Shown in pieces: positions 1 through 8,881 of a stretch of DNA of 64,000 nucleotides; position 1 is the stretch's first letter; each line of letters starts with the position of its first letter. The stretch comes from Domibacillus iocasae (GTDB taxonomy: Bacteria; Bacillota; Bacilli; Bacillales; Domibacillaceae). A model generated the notes under the pieces. It had not been told where the DNA came from and ran no database searches. It was given only the letters and a program-made list of their open reading frames with translations. Location of the stretch: NCBI RefSeq assembly GCF_001750285.1, contig NZ_MAMP01000004.1:1-64000 (forward strand), written 5' to 3'. The position numbers and the translations under genes were made by a program.

Positions 1-204
1 TTTTTTTGCCCCATTCTCCAATTTCTCTATGGTAATTTCCCCCTGACCCGCATATAAATAAATATTACGAGCTAGTTCGCTGATCGCAGTCGTGATACGC
101 GCTTGGTCAACTGTGCCAAACCCAAGTTCCTTTGCCACATTCCGGCCGAGTTGTCTCGCCGCTACGATATCCCATTCATTTATAATCTTTACACTAGAGT
201 CCAT
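1..204 (-). CDS. rsbT: Serine/threonine kinase RsbT (3' part cut by window edge)
   Basis: First 68 codons of the switch kinase of the sigma-B stressosome. In the known system RsbT phosphorylates RsbS and RsbR, leaves the complex, and activates the RsbU phosphatase. The translated start reads MDSSVKIINEWDIVAA and continues through the highly conserved stretch around AKELGFGTVDQAR and ISELARNIYLYAG, which carries the N-box of the GHKL-type ATPase fold. The ATG at 204 lies 4 nt after the rsbS stop, so the two genes are coupled. The remainder of the kinase domain lies outside the window. Confidence 0.95.
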   Translation of the reverse strand, partial: MDSSVKIINEWDIVAARQLGRNVAKELGFGTVDQARITTAISELARNIYLYAGQGEITIEKLENGAKK

Positions 205-208
205 TTTT

Positions 209-571
209 TCAGTCCCCCAGTTCCCGTTGAAGTTTCTCCAAACCTTTTTCAAGATCCAGCGCGGTCATCACTTCCTCAAGACGGATACCAAGCTCAATCA
301 GTGTAATAGCGACAGCAGGTTGAATACCGGTAATCACCACTTTAGCGCCCATCAGCTTGGACATGCTAATCACATCACCTAATACTTTGGCAATGAATGA
401 ATCGATGAAATCAATGGATGTAAAATCAATGACGACCCCTCTTGCACTCGTTTCGTGAATTTTATGAAGAAGGTCTTCTTGAAATTGTAGCGCTGTTTGA
501 TCGTCAAGCTCCCATTGAATTGAAATGAGCAAACAATCATGCAGTTTTAAAATCGGAATTCGCATATTCAT
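209..571 (-). CDS. rsbS: Stressosome antagonist RsbS (STAS domain)
   Basis: A 120-residue single STAS-domain protein, the usual family length. It forms the stressosome core with RsbR and holds RsbT until stress. The conserved phospho-acceptor serine is Ser58 in the IDSFIAK motif. [15 protein letters not shown] is also near-invariant in the family. The start codon overlaps the rsbR stop by 4 nt, showing translational coupling. The reading opens MNMRIPIL, and either Met1 or Met3 could be used. Function is by family membership. Confidence 0.96.
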   Translation of the reverse strand: MNMRIPILKLHDCLLISIQWELDDQTALQFQEDLLHKIHETSARGVVIDFTSIDFIDSFIAKVLGDVISMSKLMGAKVVITGIQPAVAITLIELGIRLEEVMTALDLEKGLEKLQRELGD

Positions 572-1395
572 TCTTGTACCTCCACAATTTTTCTTGACGT
601 CATCGCAAGTGCTTGTTCCACACCTTTTTTCATCGTGCTTGTTGTCGTCACATCTTCAAGATTAATACCTAAGTTCACAATCGTTTGAGCGATTTCAGGA
701 CGAATACCGACAATCGTGCACTTTGCACCGACAAGACGAACGGCTTCTGCCGCCTGAATAATATGATGGGCGACCATTGTGTCAACAACTGGAACACCCG
801 TAATATCGATCAAAACAACCTCTGCCCGATGGCTTACAACACCTTCAAGTAAATTCTCCATAATCTGCTTTGCCCGTTCTGTATCAATCGTACCGACAAG
901 CGGCATAACTGAAATTTTATCAAAAACAGGAATAAGCGGTGCAGAGAGTTCCTGAAGAGCGATTTTTTGAAGAGAGACAGTCCGTTCCCAAGAAGTCGTA
1001 TAAGCTTCTGTAATCGTTTTATACATCGGGAACATCCAGTTATTAATTTCTGCTGTAAAATCAATATAGCTGTGTTGATCGATTGCACCTACACGCTGCA
1101 TACCTCGCTCGACAATTTGTCCAAAGACGCGAAGACCTTCTGTAATCATTGTCAGCGGCCAGCCCAACCGAACAATTTTCTCTGAAAAATCGACAGCACG
1201 CTCATGAAATTTTTCTTCAGAATCTGAAAAATTTGACATAACCAGTTGAATAAACTCCGAGCTTGTTTCCGCAAACATTTGGTCAGACATGGCTTGAAAC
1301 GCACGCTCATCCGCTTCCGTGCGCATTAACTCAATCCACTCGTTTAATATTTCATCACTATGAGACTGTACATATTGAAAAATCTTTTTTCGCAT
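568..1395 (-). CDS. rsbRA: Stressosome co-antagonist RsbR
   Basis: A 275-residue protein with an N-terminal non-haem globin-like sensory domain (about 1-135), a helical linker, and a C-terminal STAS domain (about 155-265). Thr172 (GTIDTERA) and Thr206 (VVDTMVA) sit where the B. subtilis RsbRA phosphorylation sites are, offset by one. The SD reads GGAGAGA, 5 nt before the ATG. A TATAAT-like -10 without a clear -35 lies about 80 nt upstream, so the rsb genes may have their own promoter in addition to read-through from ndoA. Gene order ndoA-rsbR-rsbS-rsbT matches B. subtilis. Confidence 0.95.
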   Translation of the reverse strand: MRKKIFQYVQSHSDEILNEWIELMRTEADERAFQAMSDQMFAETSSEFIQLVMSNFSDSEEKFHERAVDFSEKIVRLGWPLTMITEGLRVFGQIVERGMQRVGAIDQHSYIDFTAEINNWMFPMYKTITEAYTTSWERTVSLQKIALQELSAPLIPVFDKISVMPLVGTIDTERAKQIMENLLEGVVSHRAEVVLIDITGVPVVDTMVAHHIIQAAEAVRLVGAKCTIVGIRPEIAQTIVNLGINLEDVTTTSTMKKGVEQALAMTSRKIVEVQE

Positions 1396-1535
1396 TCAGT
1401 TCTCTCCAATCATCATACCGCTCTGTCTTTGCGGTTTTCGTCAAAAACGTTCATTATTTTCATTATATAGGTTATTTCAGCAATAAAAAAGCAGTATCAC
1501 CTGTTCGCCATGAAAAATTATGTTATACATGAAAA

Positions 1536-1572
1536 GAGCGGAGGCTAAGAACGCGATATCAGGCCTTCGCTC
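1536..1572. repeat. Imperfect hairpin and possible dispersed repeat
   Basis: Ten-base arms GAGCGGAGGC and GCCTTCGCTC pair with one mismatch around a 17-nt loop. The minus-strand copy contains GCGTTCTTAGCCT, which recurs on the plus strand near 3679. The 294-nt gap between rsbR and ndoA holds only this hairpin, the ndoA terminator and the rsbR promoter region. Confidence 0.35.
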
Positions 1573-1651
1573 TTCAAAGCTGCCAGGTCCGTGTGTCATT
1601 CGGGTCTCTATGCCGTTCGGAACTAGATAATGCTCCAAAATGCATACTTAT

Positions 1652-1686
1652 AGAAAAAAGCACCTGCCGTTTATACGGAGGTGCCT
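1652..1686 (-). terminator. Rho-independent terminator after ndoA
   Basis: On the minus strand the arms GGCACCTCCG and CGG-AGGTGC pair and are followed by TTTTTT. The hairpin begins 4 nt after the ndoA stop codon. Confidence 0.8.
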
Positions 1687-1689
1687 TCA

Positions 1690-2040
1690 TTAAAATTGTA
1701 TAAGACCTAAACTGATTTGCAAAGCGTCGTCCACTTTCTCCATCATTCCTTCGTCGAGCTGCGTTATCTTATCTGTCAGGCGCTGCTTGTCGATTGTTCG
1801 AATCTGTTCGAGCAAAATAACGGAGTCTCTTTCAAATCCATACCGCTCCGCATTAATTTCCACATGCGTCGGCAGTTTGGCTTTTTGAATCTGAGCTGTA
1901 ATGGCTGCGACGATAATAGTGGGACTGAACCGATTCCCGATGTCGTTTTGAACGACAAGAACAGGCCGGACGCCGCCTTGTTCGGAGCCGACAACAGGAG
2001 ACAGGTCTGCAAAATATACGTCACCACGTTTTACGATCAC
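1690..2040 (-). CDS. ndoA: Endoribonuclease toxin EndoA (MazF family)
   Basis: A 116-residue PemK/MazF-family toxin that cleaves single-stranded mRNA at short specific sites. The whole B. subtilis EndoA pattern is present, including [19 protein letters not shown] and RPVLVVQND. The start is GTG at 2040 with an SD GGAGG 9 nt away. It lies 5 nt downstream of the antitoxin gene, the usual antitoxin-first order. Activity is inferred from the family. Confidence 0.96.
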   Translation of the reverse strand: MIVKRGDVYFADLSPVVGSEQGGVRPVLVVQNDIGNRFSPTIIVAAITAQIQKAKLPTHVEINAERYGFERDSVILLEQIRTIDKQRLTDKITQLDEGMMEKVDDALQISLGLIQF

Positions 2041-2045
2041 ACGGT

Positions 2046-2327
2046 TTATCCTCCACTTACTAAACGTTCGACTGTGTTTCCCGCCTCAAATTCAGCTTGC
2101 ATCGCTTCTGATGCAATGGCAAGGTTGATCTTGGCCATTTCCATATAGCCGCGGCGCATGGATTCTTGAATATGGCGCTTTTTCCGCTCGCGCAAATACA
2201 TTTTCGTTGCACGGTAAATGAATTCACTGCGGCTGATTTCTTCCTGCTCCGCAAAACAGTCAAGTTCATTTACAAACTGCTTTGGCAAGTTTACTAACAC
2301 ATCTGTCATCGTACCGGATTCAGACAA
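2046..2327 (-). CDS. ndoAI: Antitoxin EndoAI (ribbon-helix-helix)
   Basis: A 93-residue RHH-type antitoxin that neutralises EndoA and is expected to bind DNA as a dimer. Length and the C-terminal signature [18 protein letters not shown]...TVERLVSGG match the B. subtilis protein. The start is a TTG codon at 2327, chosen because an SD GGAGG lies 8 nt upstream and the residues MSES align with the known N-terminus. A small palindrome between the promoter elements (2389-2406) may be its autoregulatory site. Confidence 0.95.
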   Translation of the reverse strand: MSESGTMTDVLVNLPKQFVNELDCFAEQEEISRSEFIYRATKMYLRERKKRHIQESMRRGYMEMAKINLAIASEAMQAEFEAGNTVERLVSGG

Positions 2328-2383
2328 GAACTACACCTCCACCAATCACTGCACACATCTCTTTGTTTATTACTGTCTTACTT

Positions 2384-2406
2384 ATCATACCATTCAACAG
2401 AATGGT
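2384..2406 (-). promoter_or_regulatory. Promoter -10 and palindrome upstream of the EndoAI-EndoA genes
   Basis: On the minus strand TATGAT (2384-2389) fits a -10. It is immediately preceded by the 7-bp inverted repeat ACCATTC-TGTT-GAATGGT (2389-2406). A repeat in this position is well placed for an RHH antitoxin operator. The role is inferred; the -35 is weak. Confidence 0.4.
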
Positions 2407-2463
2407 TTGAAAGGGGATTTTCAAAAAATGCTGTATAAAAGGAAATTTGATTCCCTATGTTAT

Positions 2464-3603
2464 TTATAACAGTGAATTGGCTACAGAAATTATTTTTTCT
2501 TTTTCAATATAAACCCTTGGCACACGCGAAGTAATAACGCATGGAATTTCATAATTAATGGTCTCTCTTTTTTCCGCAATCTCTTCCATTGTAATTTCTT
2601 CATTTCCCTGTCTTCCAATAAGTGTTGCCAATGTTCCGGTTTTGTATTCTTTTGGAAGACGAACCATACATTGATCCATACATATCCTTCCAACAATCGG
2701 CATCCGCCGGCCGTCAATTAACACATCCTGCCCCTCAAGTTTCCGAATCCATCCATCCGCATAACCGATCGGAAGTGTGCCAATCCATTCATATTCTGAC
2801 GCTTCATACGTAGCGCCGTAGCTGACTTTTTCACCCGGCTTAAGTTTTTTTACGTGTACAAGCTTCGACTTCAGTGAAAATGCCGGCTTCAGCTGAAATG
2901 GCAATAGCGGTGCTATGTCTGTCGATGGGGTTAATCCATACATTGAAATACCGAGGCGCACCGTATTGCAGCCTGCTCCTTTAAAACGGAGTGTTGCCGC
3001 ACTATTTGAACAATGAACAAAAGGCGGTTTTACCGAAAGAGAATTGACTAGATGCTGAAAATGCTCCAGCTGTTTTTCTACATAATTCGTTTCCGGCTCA
3101 TCTGCTGTAGCAAAATGAGTAAAGATTCCTTCGAATACAAAAGAATCAGACTGATCGATCTGCCCGGCAACATGCCGCAGCTCTTCTTTCGTTTTAAGGC
3201 CGATGCGGCCCATTCCCGTATCGCATTTTATGTGTATATTCAGCAGCAGCCCTTTTTTTAAATACACTTTTGACAGCCAGTCTTCATCATGAACAGTGAC
3301 AGAAATCCGATGCTCCGCCGCCAAATGGGCATCTTCCGGACGACTCGCTCCTAAAACAAGGATCGGCGCGTCGATGCCTGATGCTCTTAATTTTAATGCT
3401 TCATCTAAAAAAGCAACCGCTAATCCCTTTGCCCCTGCTTGGAGCGCCGATCGGGCAACCTGGACATCCCCGTGCCCATATGCATTCGCTTTTACAACCG
3501 CAAATAAAGCAACGGATGGATCAAGCTCTTCTATTGTTTTTTCAACGTTCCATTTGATTGCATCAAGATCAATTTCCGCCCACGTGTCACGGTAAAACTC
3601 CAT
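2464..3603 (-). CDS. alr: Alanine racemase
   Basis: PLP-dependent alanine racemase making D-alanine for peptidoglycan. The PLP lysine lies in AVVKANAYGHG near residue 37, and the catalytic tyrosine region reads VSYGATYE near residue 263. GRICMDQ and SRVPRVY are further family signatures. ATG 3603 is preferred over the in-frame GTG at 3612 because AGGAAG lies 8 nt upstream of the ATG, whereas the GTG sits inside the SD. Length is about 379 residues, normal for the family. It lies upstream of the EndoA pair as in B. subtilis. Confidence 0.96.
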   Translation of the reverse strand: MEFYRDTWAEIDLDAIKWNVEKTIEELDPSVALFAVVKANAYGHGDVQVARSALQAGAKGLAVAFLDEALKLRASGIDAPILVLGASRPEDAHLAAEHRISVTVHDEDWLSKVYLKKGLLLNIHIKCDTGMGRIGLKTKEELRHVAGQIDQSDSFVFEGIFTHFATADEPETNYVEKQLEHFQHLVNSLSVKPPFVHCSNSAATLRFKGAGCNTVRLGISMYGLTPSTDIAPLLPFQLKPAFSLKSKLVHVKKLKPGEKVSYGATYEASEYEWIGTLPIGYADGWIRKLEGQDVLIDGRRMPIVGRICMDQCMVRLPKEYKTGTLATLIGRQGNEEITMEEIAEKRETINYEIPCVITSRVPRVYIEKEKIISVANSLL

Positions 3604-3649
3604 CAATGTCACTTCCTACTTTCTTTATCGTCATACATTGGGCCCGCAC

Positions 3650-3710
3650 GATGCGGGTCATAAAGGCGTTGCAGCAGGACGCTGCGTTCTTAGCCTTCGA
3701 TCTTATTGTA
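3650..3710 (+). repeat. Possible dispersed intergenic repeat copy
   Basis: The segment contains GCAGCAGGACGCTGCGTTC followed by TTAGCCTTCG. It shares GCGTTCTTAGCCT with the hairpin at 1536-1572 in inverse orientation. Translated, it would read QQDAAFLAFDL, a pattern I associate with short repeated intergenic sequences in Bacillus genomes. That association is from memory. Confidence 0.25.
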
Positions 3711-3711
3711 A

Positions 3712-3748
3712 ACAAAAAAAAAGCAGCGGTAAACTGCACCCGCTGCAC
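3712..3748 (-). terminator. Terminator after ydcC-like gene
   Basis: Arms GCAGCGG (3723-3729) and CCGCTGC (3740-3746) form a hairpin followed on the minus strand by nine T residues. It lies 2 nt past the stop of the lipoprotein gene. Confidence 0.85.
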
Positions 3749-3749
3749 T

Positions 3750-4712
3750 TTATTTAATCACTTCCGGCGTCATAGATGCTGCTATTTGTTCCATTTCGCC
3801 TTGAGACAATTGATCAGATGCCAGCATAAATTCTACGCCGTTGTACACCCAATGGAGCGATCCATCTGCTGCTTCTCCGGCCGCAAACCCCATATCTGAT
3901 AAATCTCCTGAAGCCTCAACAATTCCTTCTTCACTAGATGAGGCGGGCTGCTCAATTACTGTAAACGGCTTGTCACCTTCATACGTTAGTACAACCCGGT
4001 TGTCTATACGCGCTTCATCCGCCAATTCAGCTCCACCGGCAGCAGTTGGATAGTGAATTGTGAACTCTGCTGGCACTTCAGCTGCTGTTTCTTTCGTAGC
4101 GGCTTTCTTTTGGCTAAAATCATCTTTTGCAAATACCGGGTCTAAATCCATCTTTTTAAAAACAACAGAAATAACGACTTTTTTCTTTTTATCCATGACT
4201 TTTACAAGCGCTGGGGTTAAATCTTTTTTATGAAACGAAATTTGCTGACGAGGAAGCATTTGACTGTTTGTATATCTGGTTTTCGTTTCGAATACATAAT
4301 AGTTGTCTGTTTCTTTAAATACCGTTTCACCGTCCGCTTGAATATCGGCAGCAAGCGATTCAAACAAATACGACTGGCTGCTGTTTTCCGGCCAGTTGTT
4401 TTCATACTTAAAGCTTTTGCCAAGTGACGGTGTCATCACATAAATTCCCGATTTGTTTTTAACAATTGTTTGGCTGTGTTTGTTTGTCACCGATGAAAGA
4501 TGGACACGGTAATTCGTATGGCGCTGATTCCAAATGTCTATATTGTAAGTCTGCTTCTCTTTTCCTGCCTGCACTTCCAGAATGGCCTTCGCTTTGTAAC
4601 CGGCGGCATTTTTCGCTTTTTCTGAAATATCGTCTATAACTTCCTCTTTTGACGGTGTTCCGCAAGCAGACAATAAAAACACAACTAACAGCAATCCAAA
4701 CCATTTTTTCAT
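3750..4712 (-). CDS. ydcC: LolA-like outer-leaflet lipoprotein YdcC
   Basis: A 320-residue predicted lipoprotein. The N-terminus has Lys-Lys, a hydrophobic stretch and the lipobox LLSAC with the lipidated Cys at residue 17. The body resembles the LolA/LppX-like fold used by YdcC of B. subtilis (DUF4367 and sporulation-associated MucB/RseB-like groups). It sits between acpS and alr as in B. subtilis. The SD GGAAGGGG is 7 nt before the ATG. Biochemical role is not established. Confidence 0.85.
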   Translation of the reverse strand: MKKWFGLLLVVFLLSACGTPSKEEVIDDISEKAKNAAGYKAKAILEVQAGKEKQTYNIDIWNQRHTNYRVHLSSVTNKHSQTIVKNKSGIYVMTPSLGKSFKYENNWPENSSQSYLFESLAADIQADGETVFKETDNYYVFETKTRYTNSQMLPRQQISFHKKDLTPALVKVMDKKKKVVISVVFKKMDLDPVFAKDDFSQKKAATKETAAEVPAEFTIHYPTAAGGAELADEARIDNRVVLTYEGDKPFTVIEQPASSSEEGIVEASGDLSDMGFAAGEAADGSLHWVYNGVEFMLASDQLSQGEMEQIAASMTPEVIK

Positions 4713-4758
4713 GTCCGCACCCCTTCCTCATAAGCACTATATGAGGAGGCCTGTACAA

Positions 4759-5109
4759 TTATGATTCAATGACGACAACTGCCGCCGCATAGTCCCTGCT
4801 GTGGGTAATCGTAACATGTACACCTTCTGAATAGGGCCGGATCAATATGGGCTTCCCTTTTCTATCAGAACTCACTTCAATATCTTGAAAAGACAAGGTC
4901 TCACCGATGCCCGTCCCTTCTGCTTTTGAAAAAGCTTCTTTAACCGCGAATCGCCCTGCTGCATATTCCCAGCGTCGTGTGCCGGTTTTTTCATGAAAGA
5001 GGCGCATCTCTTCGGGTGTCAGCACCCGTTCTAAAAACTTCGGCTGCCGTTCAATCAGTTTTTGAATCCGGTCGATTTCGATAATATCCATACCAATCCC
5101 TTTAATCAT
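4759..5109 (-). CDS. acpS: Holo-[acyl-carrier-protein] synthase
   Basis: A 116-residue AcpS-type phosphopantetheinyl transferase that transfers 4'-phosphopantetheine from CoA to apo-ACP. The Mg-binding Asp of GMDIIEIDR (Asp8) and Glu of GRFAVKEAFSKA (Glu58) are present, and THSRDYAAA follows near the C-terminus. The SD AGGACG precedes the ATG by 6 nt. It is separated from cshA by a strong terminator and is followed by ydcC 46 nt downstream. Confidence 0.96.
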   Translation of the reverse strand: MIKGIGMDIIEIDRIQKLIERQPKFLERVLTPEEMRLFHEKTGTRRWEYAAGRFAVKEAFSKAEGTGIGETLSFQDIEVSSDRKGKPILIRPYSEGVHVTITHSRDYAAAVVVIES

Positions 5110-5126
5110 TTTGTTCGTCCTTTCTA

Positions 5127-5161
5127 AAAAAAAGCCGTTCCGGAAATCCGGAACGGTTTTT
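5127..5161 (-). terminator. Terminator after cshA
   Basis: Perfect 9-bp arms CCGTTCCGG and CCGGAACGG with a 4-nt loop are followed on the minus strand by a run of T residues. The hairpin insulates acpS from cshA. Confidence 0.9.
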
Positions 5162-5174
5162 AAATGCTTAGTTA

Positions 5175-6650
5175 TTAGTTAGAAGAATATTTACGACGTC
5201 CGCCGCCTGATCCGCTTGATCCGCTTTTGCGGTCACGGTTGCCGTAAGAGCGTCCGCCACCTTGACGTCCGCTACCGCTTGGCTTGCGAGAGCCGCCCGA
5301 ATTTTTACTGCGGAATTTATCACGGCGCTGTGGAAGTGCTGCTTCGTTCGTAATATGAACCGGTGTGCGGTCCGGTTCTTTTGTAATGAGCTTCAATGCA
5401 GCTGCTACAAGGTCTTCCGGATTGTATTGTTCAAGCATGTCTTTTGCAAATGCACGGTACTCCGCCCATTCATTTTTTGCGATCGCTTCTTCAAGCTCCG
5501 TAACAGCTGCTTGCTGCAACCCGCTGAGTGCATCATCCCAAGATGGAGCTTCCATCGGGTTCATGCGTTTTTTCGTTGTACGTTCCACTTCACGAAGGTA
5601 GCTCATTTCGCGTGGGTCAACCAGCGTAACGGCCATTCCTTCTTTGCCAGCACGCCCTGTACGGCCGATACGGTGAACATAGCTTTCAGGGTCCTGTGGA
5701 ATATCATAGTTATAAACGTGTGTAACGCCGGAAATATCAAGACCGCGCGCTGCTACGTCCGTTGCTACCAGCACATCGATTTTTCCTGCTTTAAAACGGT
5801 TTAATACCGTTAAACGCTTCGCTTGTGTCAAGTCGCCATGAATACCTTCCGCCTGGTAACCGCGCAAGCTAAGCGCATTTGCCAATTCATCAACACGGCG
5901 TTTTGTACGGCCAAAGATAATAGCAAGCTCAGGTGAATGAGAATCCATAAGACGCGCAAGAACGTCGAATTTTTCACGCTGCGGCACTTTCACATAATAT
6001 TGATCAATGTTAGAAACCGTCATTTCTTTCGCCTTCACTTTGATCATTTCTGGATCTTTCATGAAACGTTCTGCAATCGCACGAATTGGTCCCGGCATTG
6101 TTGCAGAGAACAAAAGGGTCTGGCGCTCTGGCGGAACATTTGAAAGAATTGATTCAATATCCTGAATAAAGCCCATGTTCAACATTTCATCCGCTTCATC
6201 AAGAACGAGCGTTTGGATATTTTCAAGTTTCAATGTACGGCGGTTAATATGGTCTAGAATACGTCCCGGTGTTCCAACGATAATATGCGGGCGTTGTTTC
6301 AACGCACGGATTTGGCGTTGAATGTCCTGTCCGCCATATACAGCAAGTACGCGTGCACGTTTGCCGCTGCCGATTCGATAAAGTTCTTCTGAAACCTGAA
6401 TCGCAAGCTCACGTGTCGGTGCAATGATCAGCCCTTGAATAGCATCATTTTTCGTGTCAATTTTTTCTACCATTGGAATACCAAACGCAGTCGTTTTACC
6501 CGTTCCTGTTTGTGCCTGTCCAATGATGTCTTTTCCTGTTAAGCCTAAAGGAATCGTTTCAGACTGAATCGGTGTCGCCTCTTCAAACCCCATTTTGTCG
6601 ATTGCTTTGAGCGTCGCTTCGCTTAAATTTAGATCTTTAAATTTTGTCAA
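5175..6650 (-). CDS. cshA: DEAD-box ATP-dependent RNA helicase CshA
   Basis: A 491-residue helicase of the CshA group, associated in Bacilli with RNA decay and ribosome assembly. Motifs in order: Q motif near residues 6-30, [26 protein letters not shown], then in the second RecA domain RGLDISGV and [10 protein letters not shown]. The last 60 or so residues are rich in Gly, Ser and Arg, typical of the RNA-binding tail. The start is TTG at 6650 with AAGGAG 9 nt upstream, and no ATG offers a better site. A good sigma-A promoter lies at 6738-6766. The ydbS-ydbT pair that follows cshA in B. subtilis is absent here. Confidence 0.97.
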   Translation of the reverse strand: MTKFKDLNLSEATLKAIDKMGFEEATPIQSETIPLGLTGKDIIGQAQTGTGKTTAFGIPMVEKIDTKNDAIQGLIIAPTRELAIQVSEELYRIGSGKRARVLAVYGGQDIQRQIRALKQRPHIIVGTPGRILDHINRRTLKLENIQTLVLDEADEMLNMGFIQDIESILSNVPPERQTLLFSATMPGPIRAIAERFMKDPEMIKVKAKEMTVSNIDQYYVKVPQREKFDVLARLMDSHSPELAIIFGRTKRRVDELANALSLRGYQAEGIHGDLTQAKRLTVLNRFKAGKIDVLVATDVAARGLDISGVTHVYNYDIPQDPESYVHRIGRTGRAGKEGMAVTLVDPREMSYLREVERTTKKRMNPMEAPSWDDALSGLQQAAVTELEEAIAKNEWAEYRAFAKDMLEQYNPEDLVAAALKLITKEPDRTPVHITNEAALPQRRDKFRSKNSGGSRKPSGSGRQGGGRSYGNRDRKSGSSGSGGGRRKYSSN

Positions 6651-6737
6651 TAGTTTCTTCTCCTTCTATGTTAAACTGCCATCCGCACAAAAAAAATACC
6701 CTTCTACATTCATGCGAAGAGCAACATGTCTTTTTTT

Positions 6738-6766
6738 ATCTTATCATTTCACGTCCGAATTTTCAA
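6738..6766 (-). promoter_or_regulatory. Sigma-A promoter of cshA
   Basis: TTGAAA (-35) and TAAGAT (-10) are separated by exactly 17 bp on the minus strand, about 90 nt upstream of the TTG start. Confidence 0.65.
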
Positions 6767-6788
6767 TGCGCATTTGTATAACTTTACG

Positions 6789-7475
6789 TTATTCGGAAAG
6801 AAAAGTAAAGACTTTCTTAAAAAGCTCTTCTGTGTTCCCTGTATGACAAATTAAATGCTTTGCTTCTGGTGAATAATACAAGTGGCGCTCTGCTGATGAA
6901 AGACGGCGGTAAATATAAGCCGCACTTTTTAATGGAACGATGCCGTCTGCTGTTCCTTGTGCGATAAATACCGGTACATTAATTTTTTTAAAGGCCGGAC
7001 GGGCAAGACCGACCACCTTTTGAAATTGCCGGGCTGCTCCAGGTGGAGTCATTAAAAGCTTTTCCCGATACCTCAAAAACAATTCGTTTTCATGCAGCTT
7101 TTTCTCACGCAAATCCTGTACCATCATTTTGACATCTTCTTTTACCTGAACCGGATTGATGTACTTTGCTGCCGCGCTCAGCATGACAAGTTTCTGAACC
7201 GGATGGCGGGCTGTTAAATAAGCAGCAATCAATCCACCCATTGAAAACCCAATGATATAAACCGTCTCACATTCATCGAGCAGCTCAAGCAGCGCTGCTT
7301 CGGCACAGTCAAGCCATTCCGTACAGCTTACTTTTTTCAGTGACAGCGTTTCGCCGTGCCCAGGTAGAACAGGCACGGCGATTTTCCAGTCAGTATGGTC
7401 ACGCAAATAATCCGCAAGCGGCTGCACTTCATATGGAGAGCCAGTAAAACCATGAATGCAAAGGCATCCGATCAT
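6789..7475 (-). CDS. Alpha/beta hydrolase (carboxylesterase-like)
   Basis: A 228-residue serine hydrolase of the Est30/monoacylglycerol lipase-like group. The oxyanion region is CIHGFTGSPYE, the nucleophile elbow is GFSMGG, an acidic residue lies in GTADGIVP, and His in AKHLICHT completes the triad. No signal peptide is present, so it is cytoplasmic. It is 17 nt downstream of murF, so likely in the same transcript. Substrate is unknown. Confidence 0.85.
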   Translation of the reverse strand: MIGCLCIHGFTGSPYEVQPLADYLRDHTDWKIAVPVLPGHGETLSLKKVSCTEWLDCAEAALLELLDECETVYIIGFSMGGLIAAYLTARHPVQKLVMLSAAAKYINPVQVKEDVKMMVQDLREKKLHENELFLRYREKLLMTPPGAARQFQKVVGLARPAFKKINVPVFIAQGTADGIVPLKSAAYIYRRLSSAERHLYYSPEAKHLICHTGNTEELFKKVFTFLSE

Positions 7476-7492
7476 GATTATCCACCGCCTTT

Positions 7493-8869
7493 TTAATGTG
7501 AGAGGCTGTCAACGACTTCTTCGAGTTTCATGCCTCTTGATGCTTTCACAAGAATAAGCTCGCCGCCTTCTAAAATATTTTCAAGCGATTGGATAAGTTC
7601 ATTTTTATCTTGGAATGAAAAGACACGCTCTGTCCCAAATGCACCCTTTGCGCCAGAAGCAATAAATTGACCAAGCGCTCCGTATGTAAATACATAGTCA
7701 ATTTTGTCAGGGTCAATGGACTGGCCTGTCTGGTAATGAAATAACTCTTCATCAAGACCCAGTTCCAGCATATCGCCGAGAACAATAATTTTCTTGGACT
7801 GCGAAGGTAAATCTGAGACGAGCGAGACCGCCGCTTTCACAGATGTCGGGCTGGCATTATAAGCATCATTAATGATCTTCATGCCATTTTTACCATCTAC
7901 CCATTCCATGCGCATTTTGGTTAGTTCGACTTTTCGAAGTCCTTCCGCCATCGCCGTGAACGGCACATTAAACAGTGACGCTGCTGAAACAGCCGCCAAT
8001 GCGTTCGTTACATTATGCTGACCAAGGACCGGGAGCTCAAAGCGGACAGATGGAGCTTGATTAATTGAAAAAGCACTGCCGCTTTCTGTTTGCTCAATCA
8101 AGACCGGATACACGTCATTTGTTTCTTCCACGCCAAATGTTTTCGTTCGAAATGGGACCTCATCGTCAATTTTCTCGGACAAAAGCGGTTCATCGCCCAA
8201 ATAAAGAAGCATCCCTTCCTCGGACAATCCTTCTGTTATCTCTAATTTAGCTTCCGCAATTGCTTCTCGGGAGCCCAGATCTTTAAGATGTGACTCTCCA
8301 ATATTTGTAATAATCGCCGCGTCTGGTGAAGCAAGCTTTGACAGCAGTTCGATTTCTCCTCTGCCGCTCATACCCATTTCTAATATCGCTATTTCCGTGT
8401 CTTCACAGAGAGAGAGCATCGTCAGCGGAAGACCAATATGGTTATTAAAGTTGCCTTCCGTTTTTTGCACGCGGTACTTTTGGGCAAAAACCGAAGCTGC
8501 CATGTCTTTCACGGTTGTTTTTCCATTGCTTCCCGTAATGCCAACCACTTTGACCTCCAGAGAATCACGGTATGACTTTGACATCTGCTGTAAAGCCAGT
8601 AGCGTATCTTCCACGATTAACACTGGCAAGTCGTCCGGTGCGCCCGGGATGTTTTTTTGCCAGAGCGCTGCACCAGCACCGTGTTCAATCGCCTGCCTAA
8701 CATATTTATGACCGTCAGTATTTTCCCCGGCAAGCGGGACAAACAGGCACCCCCCCTCCACGTTGCGTGAATCGATTGACACACCTTTAATGGACCGATC
8801 ATGCCACTGTGTCACATCGTTTTCTATATTGATCATTTTTACTAATTGCTCAACTGTTTTTTGAATCAT
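7493..8869 (-). CDS. murF: UDP-N-acetylmuramoyl-tripeptide--D-alanyl-D-alanine ligase
   Basis: A 458-residue Mur ligase that adds D-Ala-D-Ala to the UDP-MurNAc tripeptide. The ATP-binding loop is GITGSNGKTT near residue 112. The central-domain segment TEGNFNNHIGLPLT and the C-terminal NDAYNASPTS are typical of MurF. It follows ddl by 12 nt on the same strand, so the enzyme making D-Ala-D-Ala and the enzyme using it are co-transcribed. Confidence 0.97.
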   Translation of the reverse strand: MIQKTVEQLVKMINIENDVTQWHDRSIKGVSIDSRNVEGGCLFVPLAGENTDGHKYVRQAIEHGAGAALWQKNIPGAPDDLPVLIVEDTLLALQQMSKSYRDSLEVKVVGITGSNGKTTVKDMAASVFAQKYRVQKTEGNFNNHIGLPLTMLSLCEDTEIAILEMGMSGRGEIELLSKLASPDAAIITNIGESHLKDLGSREAIAEAKLEITEGLSEEGMLLYLGDEPLLSEKIDDEVPFRTKTFGVEETNDVYPVLIEQTESGSAFSINQAPSVRFELPVLGQHNVTNALAAVSAASLFNVPFTAMAEGLRKVELTKMRMEWVDGKNGMKIINDAYNASPTSVKAAVSLVSDLPSQSKKIIVLGDMLELGLDEELFHYQTGQSIDPDKIDYVFTYGALGQFIASGAKGAFGTERVFSFQDKNELIQSLENILEGGELILVKASRGMKLEEVVDSLSH

Positions 8870-8881
8870 GAGCGCCCACCT

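Noticed and set aside
3558-3899. Plus-strand frame over the alr-ydcC gap
   Set aside because: It overlaps the starts and ends of two well-supported minus-strand genes and the terminator; the interesting part is better explained as a repeat.
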